From JBGOUJ01 sp041477005 (GTDB taxonomy: Bacteria; Acidobacteriota; Terriglobia; Bryobacterales; JACQDG01), in assembly GCA_041477005.1 (NCBI GenBank), contig JBGOUJ010000165.1, positions 1 to 12,666 of the forward strand: DNA of 12,666 nt, given 5' to 3'. A model generated the notes under the pieces. It searched no databases, had not been told where the DNA came from, and worked only from the letters and a program-made list of their open reading frames with translations. Shown here in pieces: positions 1 to 6,926 of this stretch. Position numbers and translations under genes: made by a program. Positions within the stretch are counted from its first letter, which is position 1; every line of letters begins with the position of its first letter.

Positions 1-1
1 C

Positions 2-337
2 GAGGAGGGCGGCTCGCTGACGATCATCGCCACGGCGCTGATCGACACCGGCAGCCGCATGGACGACGTGATCTTCGAGGAATTCAAGGGCACCGGCAAC
101 ATGGAAATCCACCTGGACCGGAAGCTGGTCGACAAGCGCATCTTCCCGGCGATCGACGTAAACAAGAGCGGGACGCGGAAGGAAGAGCTGCTGCTGTCGA
201 AGGAGGAGCTCAGCCGGATGTGGGTCCTGCGCAAGGTGCTCAGCCCGCTCTCCAGCGTCGAGACCATGGAGCTGCTGCTCGACAAAATCAGCAAGACCCC
301 GTCAAACGCCGATTTCCTGCGATCCATGAGCGGGTGA
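2..337 (+). CDS. rho: Transcription termination factor Rho, C-terminal end (5' truncated by window edge)
   Basis: This is the last ~111 residues of Rho, the hexameric RNA-dependent ATPase that ends transcription at factor-dependent sites. The frame is open from base 2, so the gene starts outside the window. Recognisable Rho sequence includes the run IATALIDTGSRMDDVIFEEF, then GTGNMEIHLDRKL, the region that carries the arginine finger in characterised Rho proteins, then FPAIDVNKSGTRKEELLL, and the usual C-terminal helical end. The stop is a TGA at 335-337. The preserved part shows no frameshift and ends where Rho proteins normally end. It is followed by a short tandem repeat and a + strand hydrolase gene. 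No clear intrinsic terminator was seen between them. Confidence 0.96.
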   Translation, partial: EEGGSLTIIATALIDTGSRMDDVIFEEFKGTGNMEIHLDRKLVDKRIFPAIDVNKSGTRKEELLLSKEELSRMWVLRKVLSPLSSVETMELLLDKISKTPSNADFLRSMSG

Positions 338-339
338 GC

Positions 340-365
340 CCGGTAGGGTAAGCCGGTAGGGTAAG
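340..365. repeat. Perfect 13-bp tandem duplication after rho
   Basis: CCGGTAGGGTAAG occurs twice head to tail (340-352 and 353-365), starting 3 bp after the rho stop codon. It contains no inverted symmetry that would make it a terminator. It may be a simple slippage duplication in the short rho-hydrolase spacer. Confidence 0.8.
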
Positions 366-405
366 ATGGATCTTTGCCTCAGATCCTTTGCCCGGCTGCC
401 CCTGG

Positions 406-1608
406 ATGAGCCCCCTCCGGAAGTCGCTTCGTTACATCCTGCCGCCTGTCGTTTCCGTCCTGGTGGCGCTTGGGCTGGCTGAGTCTATCATCCGCTTTAC
501 TCCGTTCGGCCGGCCGAAGCTGGACCTGACCCCGTTCTTCCAATATCATCCTACCCTCGGCTGGACGAACCGCCCCCTCGTCCAGGGCCCCATTTACGAC
601 TGGGAGTACGTTACCCATCTTCAATACAATTCGCACGGGATGCGGGGTCCCGAACGGCCGTACGCCAAGCCGCCCGGCGCGTACCGGATTCTGGTCCTGG
701 GGGACTCCTTCGTCGATGCCTTTATGGTCGCGGCCGAAGATCGCGCCACGGAGGTGCTCGAGAAGTCGCTCAACGCCGGCCATCCGCCCCGGCGCGTCGA
801 AGTCCTCGCCATGGGCGTGGTCGGCTACAGCACCGACCAGGAGCTGCTGTGGCTGGAAGAAGAGGGAAGCAAGTTTGCGCCGGACCTCGTCATTCTGATG
901 TTTTTCGATAACGATATTTACGGCAATGGCCTGCCGTTTTTCTTTGGCGCCAAGCCGCAGTTCCTCTGGGACGGCCGGAGGCTCGCGCTGCACAATGTGC
1001 CTGTACACGGGGTTCCCGCCGGCCACCAACCCCATCAGACCGCCCGATGGAATCTCTCCTCCCGGTTCCCGGCCTTTCATCGCTGGGCCGAAGCGCACTC
1101 CCGGCTATACCGGCTCCTGATCGTCGATCTGGCAGGCTTGACGCCCCTGCCTCCGTACTCTCCCATTTACCAAAAGCCCGAGACACCCCAGGTCCGCTCG
1201 GCGTGGGACGTCACTCGCGCTTTGCTCGCGCGGATGAAACGGGACGTTAGCGACCAGCACGGCCGCTTTCTCGTCTTCTACATCCCGCGGCGGGAGGATG
1301 TCTATCGCGAGGACTGGGCGGCCCTGGAAGCGAAGCTTGGACTCCGGCCCGAGGAGTGGGACATGCGCGGGGTGACCACGCGCTTTCTGGCCATATGCGA
1401 GCAGGAGTCTCTGCATTGTCTGGATCCCACGGCCCGGTTCGTTGAGGCGGCCCGAAGCGCGAGCCGAAAGAACCAGCGCCTCTACAACAAATACGATGCG
1501 CATTGGAACGCCAACGGCCACCGCCTGGCGGCGGAGATTCTGGCCGAGGAGATTCGGCCCGGGTTGATTTCCTCGGCAAAGCCTGTTCAGGCGGCCTTGG
1601 CCAGGTGA
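406..1608 (+). CDS. Membrane-anchored SGNH/GDSL hydrolase-like protein
   Basis: A 400-residue protein if started at ATG 406; a TTG at 388 would add six residues (PGCPW-type), and neither start has a clear Shine-Dalgarno. Residues ~10-27 form one hydrophobic N-terminal segment (signal anchor), so the catalytic part is probably periplasmic. SGNH blocks are visible: block I VLGDSFVDAF with nucleophile S101, the block II glycine in VVGYSTDQ (G140), block III FFDNDIYGN (N169) and block V YDAHWNANGH with D364 and H366. This arrangement suits a serine hydrolase or acetyltransferase/deacetylase acting on glycans or lipids, as in AlgX/AlgJ-like and related SGNH proteins; the substrate cannot be read from sequence. 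Its 3' end overlaps the convergent sigma factor gene by 22 bp (1587-1608). Confidence 0.85.
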   Translation: MSPLRKSLRYILPPVVSVLVALGLAESIIRFTPFGRPKLDLTPFFQYHPTLGWTNRPLVQGPIYDWEYVTHLQYNSHGMRGPERPYAKPPGAYRILVLGDSFVDAFMVAAEDRATEVLEKSLNAGHPPRRVEVLAMGVVGYSTDQELLWLEEEGSKFAPDLVILMFFDNDIYGNGLPFFFGAKPQFLWDGRRLALHNVPVHGVPAGHQPHQTARWNLSSRFPAFHRWAEAHSRLYRLLIVDLAGLTPLPPYSPIYQKPETPQVRSAWDVTRALLARMKRDVSDQHGRFLVFYIPRREDVYREDWAALEAKLGLRPEEWDMRGVTTRFLAICEQESLHCLDPTARFVEAARSASRKNQRLYNKYDAHWNANGHRLAAEILAEEIRPGLISSAKPVQAALAR

Positions 1609-2174
1609 CCCAGGCTCGCCCGCAGGTGTGAATACGCTCGAAATAGAAGGGACTTGACGGCCGATTCCGAGCAGCCGAGGGTCCGGGCGATCTGTGAGTA
1701 CCCCAGGTCGTGATACTTGTGCATGAGGACGGCGGCCCGCTGTTTTTCCGGAAGGCGCTGCACGGCGCGGCGGATTTCGGCGGCGGTCACCCGGCGGATC
1801 AGGGTCTGCTCGATGGAGGGTTTCCGGTCGGGCCACTGGCGCCCGCCCCCTTCCCGCTGGTCGCCTTCGAGACTTTCGCGGCCGAACTCCCTCCGGTAGT
1901 CGCGTCGCCAGTTGAGCGCCTGTCGCGTGGCGATGCAGAACAGCCACGCGGAAAACTTGGCCGTCGGCTGGTAGGTGGGCCGGGCGCGATAGACCCGGAG
2001 AAAAACTTCCTGGGCGAGCTCCTCGGCCACGGCCTGGTTCTCGACCATCCGGTATAGAAACCGGTTCACGGGGCCGCGATAGCGGTCGAGCAGCAGGGAG
2101 AAGCTGGCCTCGTCACCGGCCTGCACCCGGAGCATCAGGTCGGTGTCGAGCGGTGCGATCGCAAGGGCAGCCAT
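1587..2174 (-). CDS. RNA polymerase sigma factor, sigma-70 family (ECF type)
   Basis: A 195-residue two-domain sigma factor. Residues ~25-95 match sigma region 2 (core binding and -10 recognition), including AEELAQEVFLRVYRA and the FSAWLFCIATRQALNWRR helix. Residues ~134-186 match region 4, with LPEKQRAAVLMHKYHDLGYS followed by a helix-turn-helix QIARTLGCSESAVKSLLFRA that would bind the -35 element. Regions 1 and 3 are absent, as expected for ECF factors. The two domains are joined by a charged Gly/Arg-rich linker (~97-120). No anti-sigma gene lies next to it. The start is ATG 2174; no strong ribosome site is visible, and M14 is an in-frame alternative. The 3' end overlaps the convergent SGNH gene, so transcription of one could interfere with the other. 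Confidence 0.93.
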   Translation of the reverse strand: MAALAIAPLDTDLMLRVQAGDEASFSLLLDRYRGPVNRFLYRMVENQAVAEELAQEVFLRVYRARPTYQPTAKFSAWLFCIATRQALNWRRDYRREFGRESLEGDQREGGGRQWPDRKPSIEQTLIRRVTAAEIRRAVQRLPEKQRAAVLMHKYHDLGYSQIARTLGCSESAVKSLLFRAYSHLRASLGHLAKAA

Positions 2175-2484
2175 ATTGGTTTCATGTCTGGGCCGCGGCC
2201 GTGAGGTAGCGGTCGGCGGCCCAGGCGGAATCGGTACAAATCCAGGATAGGCCGGATGGGCCGGACGAAGGTTAAGAGCAGGAAAAATGATTGTTAAGGA
2301 TGTAAATACGTGTTTCCATTATTCACGAGCGACCAAGGCCCGCTGATGCCAGCCAAGGTGCCGTGTATTAGTCGACACTTCGCCGCCTGGTCTTGTAGCT
2401 ACCCTTGGGAAGGATCTGCCAGGCAGGAGTGGAGCCCCGGCCGCGCGCGCCTCGACTGCCGCGTGCGACCGGGGCCTTGGCCGG
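2175..2484. other. Intergenic region upstream of the sigma gene and downstream of the receptor gene
   Basis: This 310-bp gap lies between two - strand genes. The part from ~2276 to 2325 is clearly more AT-rich than its surroundings and is the likely sigma-gene promoter zone. On the - strand TTAACA (2299-2294 region) is followed after 17 bases by TAACCT, a weak resemblance to a -35/-10 pair. A GC-rich hairpin lies at 2434-2475 (listed separately). The short + strand open frames here show no protein-like composition, no ribosome site and no recognisable domain. No RNA gene was recognised. Confidence 0.5.
2434..2475 (-). terminator. GC-rich hairpin just after the receptor gene (possible terminator)
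   Basis: Arms 2434-2449 and 2460-2475 pair over 16 positions with one C-A mismatch and one G-U wobble, around a 10-nt loop. The hairpin begins 9 bases past the receptor stop codon in the direction of transcription. There is no U-tract after it, so it is not a classical intrinsic terminator; it could protect the mRNA 3' end or assist Rho-dependent termination. The structure is read by eye and not folded by software. Confidence 0.4.
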
Positions 2485-5400
2485 TCAGAAGAGGAACTTC
2501 AAAGCAAACTGGATCTGCCGCGACGTCCCCGCCGTGGTCAGCTCACCCGGATTCGTCCCGTCGTACGTGGTGCTGAGGCCGTTGAAGTTCGGGTGGTTGA
2601 TCATGTTGAAGAACTCACTCCGGAACTGGATCTTCGCTCTCTCCGTAACCGAGAAGTTCTTGAAGATGGAGAAATCGATCGCGATGTTCCCCGGGCCGCT
2701 GAGGGTATTGCGGCCGACGTTGCCGAACTGCCCGTCCACGGGATTGGTGAACGCGGCCGGGTTGAACCAATGGGCGCGATTTTGTCCGCCGGACGGCGTG
2801 ATGGGGACCCCCACGACGGCGTTAGGACGGGCGTCGCCGCCCGCATTGGAGAAGTCCGTGCGGGCGTGAATGGTATTCGCCGTCCCGGTCGTGAAGGAGT
2901 GGATGCCGACGAATTGCCAGCCGTCGCCGAGCACCTTCGCCACGCCCTTCAGATTTCGTCCGAACGGCATGTCGTAGCTGTAGCTGACCACGAACCGTTG
3001 CGCCTGGTCGTAGTCGGAACGGCTCTTTTCGAGCCGGTAGTTATATTCGCTTCGAACGCTGGTGCTGTTGTTGAAGCCGAGCGAGGCCTGCGACTGCTCG
3101 TCGATCGACTTGCCGAACGTGTAGGCGCCGAGGAAGCTGAAGTTGTTGGAGAATCGCTTTTCGACCTTAGTTTGCAGCGAGTGGTAGGTCGAGCTGCCGC
3201 AGGAGCACCAGTAGGTCAGGTCGTTGCCCAGGAAGGGCCGCGGCCGCCGGGGATCTACGTCGGCGTCGGGGTCGACAGTCGGGCGCGCCTGGTTGGCGTT
3301 GCGGAACTCGTACAGCTTCTTCCCCGCCGAGCCGGCATACGACACCTCCCACACCGTGTTGAATCCCAGGTTCTGCTGGATCCCGAAGTTCCAGTGTTGC
3401 ACGTAGGGATTGCGGAAGTTCGGATCGAGCGAGAACAGCGCCGGCGCCGCCGGATCGCTGAAGGCATTCAGCGGCAGGCCCTTCGAGAGTTGATTCACAA
3501 CCGGATTCGGCGTCGAGAAGCTGACTGCCGGCCAACTGGACTCGACGTAGAACGGCGGGTTGTTGCCCGGATTCGGGATGCTCAGCGGGCCGGCCTCGTA
3601 CGAGGAATAGAAGATGCCGAAGCCCGACCGAATTACGGTTTTCTTGGTCAACTGGTAGGCGAAGCCGACACGCGGGCCGAAGTTGTTCCGGTCCTGCGGG
3701 ACCAACTGGCGCGGCGCGTTGCGGTTAACGGGAATCTGGGGGAAAAAGCTGGCCGGCAGCGCATCCTTCCGCCCGTTGGCGATGTCCAGCGCGCCCGTGG
3801 CGATATTGTAGCTCGCCTCGGCGTCCCGCCTCTCTGTCGGCATGGAAATGAACTCGTAGCGCAGGCCGATGTTCAAGGTGAGCTTGCTCGTCAGCTTGAT
3901 GTCATCCTGCGCGTAGAAAAAGTAGCCCGGCTGCTGGAAGGTGTCGTTGATGAACGAGCTCAACTGGGCGCTGTTCACCCGGCCGAGCGCGAAGTCGGCA
4001 AAGGCCATGCCGGTGTTGTTGCGGTCCGCCGAATCACGCGTGAAATTGCCGTTGAAGTTGAGGCGCCCGCGCGGCGTGGGCGGCTGCAAAATGCTGAAGT
4101 TCACAATCGGCTTCCACTCCGCCCCGAACTTCATCGTGTGGCGGCCCTTGATCACGGTCACCGTTTCGATGAAGTGGTAGACGTTCTCGAATTCACGAGT
4201 CGGCTGGTAGGTCGCACTGCCGAAGTTCGTCAGGCCGCTAACGCCGAAACGCGGCAGGCCGCCGTTGCCGTCGGTGAACGGAATGCCGGGGATGCCGATC
4301 GTCGCCGACAGGTTCTCGCCGGAATTGAACTGCAGCCGCTCCGTCCGCAGCCGGGTGTAGCCGGCCCGGAACTCGCTGATCACGCGCGGCGAGAAGATGT
4401 GCGTCTCGCTGAAGACCGCCGTGCGCGTGTTGTTCGTCCAATCGCCCGAGGAAAACGCCGCCGCGGAAAGAGGCGGCGGGATCGCTGCCGGCGGCGTCAG
4501 CGTCTGGTCCGACATGCTGAACCGCGCAAACAGGCTGTCTTTGTCCGAGACCCTGTGATCGATGCGCACATCGCCCTGGTCGGTATTGTTCGGCTCGACC
4601 GGGTTGGAGAGATAGTTGTTCGCCACACCGGATGCTGAAACCGATCCCGGCACGCTGGGCGAAGGCATTAGCGCGATGAGCTTCAGCGACGCCGGATCGA
4701 AGCGGCTGGTCGGGATCTGGTTGTTGGGAAACGCCTGGTGGGTGTCCGGGTCCAGCACCTTGTTGAAGCCGGTAAAATTGCCGGTTCGCCACGGCACCGG
4801 CGCCAGCGTCGCCAGGAACGTGTGGGCCGTCCGGATCCGGGTTCCCTGGTAGTCGGTGAAGAAGAAGGTCCGGTTCTTGCCGCTGTAGCCCGGCAGTTCC
4901 ACCGGGCCGCCGACCGCTGCCCCGAACTGGTTCTGCTTGAAGGGAGGGGTCGGCCCGGTGGCCGGGTCGAAGAAATTCTTGGCGTCGAGCTTGCTGTTGC
5001 GCAGAAACTCGAAGACGCTCCCGTGGAATCCGTTGGTGCCGGATTTGATCGTCACGTTCATGACCGCCCCGCCCGAGCGGCCGAACTCCGCGCTCATGGA
5101 GTTGGTCTGCACCTTGAACTCCGAGATCGCGTCGGGCGAAGGCCCGTAAACGAAGCTGGCTTCGTTGGTCAGGTCCTCCGAAAGGCTGTTGTTGTCGATG
5201 CCGTCGAGCAGGTAGTTGTTCTGGTAAGGCCGCACCCCGTTCGCGCTGAACCCGCCCGTGCGCTCATCGCGCGCGCCGGGCGCCGTCGGCAGGGTGCCCG
5301 CCGTCAGTACCGCCAGCCGGGTGAAGAAACGGCCGTTCAGCGGCAGATCCACGATCTTCTGGCTCTCCACCACCTGGCCCAGGTAGGACGTGTCGGTCTG

Positions 5401-5784
5401 CAAGGCCGGCGCCGCCCCCACCACCTCCACCGTCTCGGTGATCTGGCCCACTTCCAGCACCACGTTCACCCCAATACGGTCCTGCACGTTGAGGGTGATG
5501 CCCCCGCTGACCGATTTCTTGAAGCCCTGCGCCTCCACGGTCACCGAATAGTGGCCCACCGGCAGAGGCGTCACCACGTAGTTCCCGGAGGAGTCCGTGG
5601 TCGTTTTGGTCGTGCTGCCGGTGTCAACGTTGGTGATGGTCACCGAAGCGCCGGGGACAATGGCGCCGGACGTGTCCGTCACCGTGCCGACAATCGACCC
5701 GGACGTGGTTTGGGCCGCCACGGGCAGCAACGCCAGGGTAAGAAAGGCAGCCATCTTGATGATGTTCCAGTGTAACCGTTGCAT
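2485..5784 (-). CDS. Oar-like TonB-dependent outer-membrane receptor with carboxypeptidase-regulatory-like domain
   Basis: A 1,099-residue outer-membrane beta-barrel protein. Residues 1-24 are a signal peptide (MQRLHWNIIKMAAFLTLALL then PVAA-Q). Residues ~28-110 are a carboxypeptidase-regulatory-like beta-sandwich (GTVTDTSGAIVPGASVTITN, then DSSGNYVVTPLPVGHYSVTV). Residues ~115-270 are the plug, with the acidobacterial hallmark DLPLNGRFF (146-154), YLLDGIDNN, and AEFGRSGGAVMNVTIKSGTN. The rest is barrel, ending ALKFLF with the terminal Phe used by outer-membrane assembly. ATG 5784 is preferred over an upstream in-frame TTG at 5838, because AAAGGT lies 7 bases upstream and the signal peptide then starts the protein. 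No TonB box was identified with certainty. The ligand is unknown; relatives take up large organic nutrients. A two-component pair sits upstream on the same strand. Confidence 0.92.
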   Translation of the reverse strand: MQRLHWNIIKMAAFLTLALLPVAAQTTSGSIVGTVTDTSGAIVPGASVTITNVDTGSTTKTTTDSSGNYVVTPLPVGHYSVTVEAQGFKKSVSGGITLNVQDRIGVNVVLEVGQITETVEVVGAAPALQTDTSYLGQVVESQKIVDLPLNGRFFTRLAVLTAGTLPTAPGARDERTGGFSANGVRPYQNNYLLDGIDNNSLSEDLTNEASFVYGPSPDAISEFKVQTNSMSAEFGRSGGAVMNVTIKSGTNGFHGSVFEFLRNSKLDAKNFFDPATGPTPPFKQNQFGAAVGGPVELPGYSGKNRTFFFTDYQGTRIRTAHTFLATLAPVPWRTGNFTGFNKVLDPDTHQAFPNNQIPTSRFDPASLKLIALMPSPSVPGSVSASGVANNYLSNPVEPNNTDQGDVRIDHRVSDKDSLFARFSMSDQTLTPPAAIPPPLSAAAFSSGDWTNNTRTAVFSETHIFSPRVISEFRAGYTRLRTERLQFNSGENLSATIGIPGIPFTDGNGGLPRFGVSGLTNFGSATYQPTREFENVYHFIETVTVIKGRHTMKFGAEWKPIVNFSILQPPTPRGRLNFNGNFTRDSADRNNTGMAFADFALGRVNSAQLSSFINDTFQQPGYFFYAQDDIKLTSKLTLNIGLRYEFISMPTERRDAEASYNIATGALDIANGRKDALPASFFPQIPVNRNAPRQLVPQDRNNFGPRVGFAYQLTKKTVIRSGFGIFYSSYEAGPLSIPNPGNNPPFYVESSWPAVSFSTPNPVVNQLSKGLPLNAFSDPAAPALFSLDPNFRNPYVQHWNFGIQQNLGFNTVWEVSYAGSAGKKLYEFRNANQARPTVDPDADVDPRRPRPFLGNDLTYWCSCGSSTYHSLQTKVEKRFSNNFSFLGAYTFGKSIDEQSQASLGFNNSTSVRSEYNYRLEKSRSDYDQAQRFVVSYSYDMPFGRNLKGVAKVLGDGWQFVGIHSFTTGTANTIHARTDFSNAGGDARPNAVVGVPITPSGGQNRAHWFNPAAFTNPVDGQFGNVGRNTLSGPGNIAIDFSIFKNFSVTERAKIQFRSEFFNMINHPNFNGLSTTYDGTNPGELTTAGTSRQIQFALKFLF

Positions 5785-5791
5785 AACGTGT

Positions 5792-5797
5792 ACCTTT
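5792..5797 (-). promoter_or_regulatory. Shine-Dalgarno that fixes the receptor start
   Basis: AAAGGT on the - strand lies 7 bases before ATG 5784. It supports that start over the TTG at 5838, which would place 18 non-hydrophobic residues ahead of the signal peptide. Confidence 0.6.
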
Positions 5798-5828
5798 CGG
5801 GTGAAGCAAATCCTAACCGGATAGCAAC

Positions 5829-5858
5829 AATCTAGCACCCGTTCGAAAGCGATTGCAA
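5829..5858 (-). promoter_or_regulatory. Candidate sigma-70-type promoter of the receptor gene
   Basis: On the - strand TTGCAA (5858-5853) and TAGATT (5834-5829) are separated by 18 bases, and each matches the -35 and -10 consensus at 4 of 6 positions. The pair lies about 45 bases upstream of the receptor start, in an AT-richer stretch of the 177-bp gap between the response regulator and the receptor. Prediction by eye only. Confidence 0.35.
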
Positions 5859-5961
5859 GTTAATTCTTTGGTTGTCCTTTCGCCCCGGACCGTCTTGGGC
5901 GTGGCGGTTGCTGGCGAGACCGTCCGCGATCCGAAGGGTTGTCGGCGCCTTACGTAAAAGA

Positions 5962-6639
5962 TCAGCCGACGAATTTGTATCCCAGCCCATGAACGGTAAG
6001 AATGAATTGCGGATACTTAGAGTTCTCCTCGAGCTTCTGGCGCAGCCAGGCCACGTGAACGTCCACCGTGCGGGTGGTAGGGGTGCTGTCGTAGCCCCAG
6101 ACCTCATTAAGCAGCTCCTCGCGGGAGAGCGCCGCGCCGCGATGCTCGATGAAGTAACGGAGCAGTTGAAACTCGCGCGCCGAGAGCGTGATCGGCTGGC
6201 CCTCGCGGGTCACTTCGGCGCTCCGGAAATCCACCCGCACCGATCCGAATTGATGGGATAAGGCCGAAGGGGTCCGTGTCCGCCGCAGGAGCGCTTCCAT
6301 GCGCGCCAGCAGCTCGATCATCTGGAACGGCTTGGTCAGATAGTCGTCGGCCCCCAGCTTCAGCCCCAGGACCTTTTCCACCGTCTGGCCGCGGGCGGTG
6401 AGCATCAGAATCGGCGTGGTGACGCCGTGCTGGCGCAGGTCCCGGCACACGTCGAACCCGCTCTTGCCGGGCAGCATCACGTCGAGCAGAATCAGATCGA
6501 ATCCGCCGCCGGCGGCTCGCGCCAGGGCGGAGTTGCCATCGCCCTGGGCCTCTACGGTGTAGCCTTCGTCTTGCAGCCGGTCGGTGAGCGTCAGCACCAA
6601 TCCCGGCTCGTCTTCGACCAGCAGGATTTTCCGGTTCAT
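5962..6639 (-). CDS. Two-component response regulator, OmpR/PhoB family
   Basis: A 225-residue DNA-binding response regulator. Residues 1-~120 are a receiver domain: acidic pocket E9/D10 in LLVEDEPG, phospho-acceptor D53 in LILLDVMLPG, switch T81 in LMLTARG and conserved K103 in DYLTKPF. Residues ~130-225 are a winged-helix output domain (ITLSAREFQLLRYFIEHRG, SREELLNEVWG, RTVDVHVAWLRQKLE, and the terminal hairpin VHGLGYKFVG). All key residues are present and the length is typical, so the protein should be functional. Its partner is probably the sensor kinase encoded upstream on the same strand. Unusually for such a pair, the two are separated by a 7-bp repeat array. The receptor gene lies 177 bp downstream and is a candidate target. 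No clear Shine-Dalgarno precedes ATG 6639. Confidence 0.95.
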   Translation of the reverse strand: MNRKILLVEDEPGLVLTLTDRLQDEGYTVEAQGDGNSALARAAGGGFDLILLDVMLPGKSGFDVCRDLRQHGVTTPILMLTARGQTVEKVLGLKLGADDYLTKPFQMIELLARMEALLRRTRTPSALSHQFGSVRVDFRSAEVTREGQPITLSAREFQLLRYFIEHRGAALSREELLNEVWGYDSTPTTRTVDVHVAWLRQKLEENSKYPQFILTVHGLGYKFVG

Positions 6640-6667
6640 GCCATTCGAAACCAGCCATCAGAAAAAC

Positions 6668-6926
6668 AGCCGTCAGCGATCAGCCTTCAGCCATCAGCTA
6701 TCAGCCTTCAGCGATCAGCCTTCAGCCATCAGCCATCAGCTATCACCCGTCAGCCGTCAGCCAGCAGCGATCAGCCAGCAGCCGTCAGCCATCAGCCGTC
6801 AGCCAGCAGCCAGCAGCCGTCAGCCATCAGCCGTCAGCCAGCAGCCAGCAGCCAGCAGCCGTCAGCCAGCAGCCAGCAGCCGTCAGCCGTCAGCCAGCAG
6901 CGATCAGCCAGCAGCGATCAGCCCTC
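6668..6926. repeat. 37-unit heptanucleotide array AGCNNNC between kinase and regulator genes
   Basis: Thirty-seven consecutive 7-bp units run in perfect phase. All but one (ACCCGTC, unit 12) fit AGCNNNC. The variable triplet is CAG (11 units), CGT (9), CAT (5), GAT (5), CTT (3), TAT (2) or CCT (1). The first 13 units are rich in CTT/CAT/TAT/GAT and the rest in CAG/CGT, suggesting expansion in stages. One more unit lies to the left at 6653-6659, separated by an 8-base interruption. The kinase stop codon (6918-6920) lies inside the array. Read on the - strand, most units carry TGA; since 7 is not a multiple of 3, all - strand frames are closed every few units, so a kinase-regulator transcript would contain a long untranslated leader. 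Confidence 0.95.
6780..6849. repeat. Higher-order 35-bp tandem duplication inside the heptad array
   Basis: Units 17-21 and 22-26 have the same order of variable triplets (CGT, CAT, CGT, CAG, CAG), giving two identical 35-bp blocks (6780-6814 and 6815-6849). This is direct evidence that the array grows by duplicating blocks of several units. Confidence 0.85.

Noticed and set aside
1105..1947. A 280-codon - strand frame spanning the SGNH and sigma genes
   Set aside because: Overlaps two well-supported genes in the wrong frame and has Arg/Pro/Gly-rich shadow composition.
2593..4638. A 681-codon open frame on the + strand
   Set aside because: It lies fully antisense to the receptor gene, has Arg/Val/Glu-rich composition with no domain, and is a GC-rich shadow of the conserved - strand protein.
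4738..5775. A 345-codon + strand open frame
   Set aside because: Antisense to the receptor N-terminus, with the low-complexity Arg/His/Gly composition typical of shadow frames.
6668..6926. CRISPR array
   Set aside because: Unit length is 7 bp, with no 20-40 bp repeats, no unique spacers and no cas genes.
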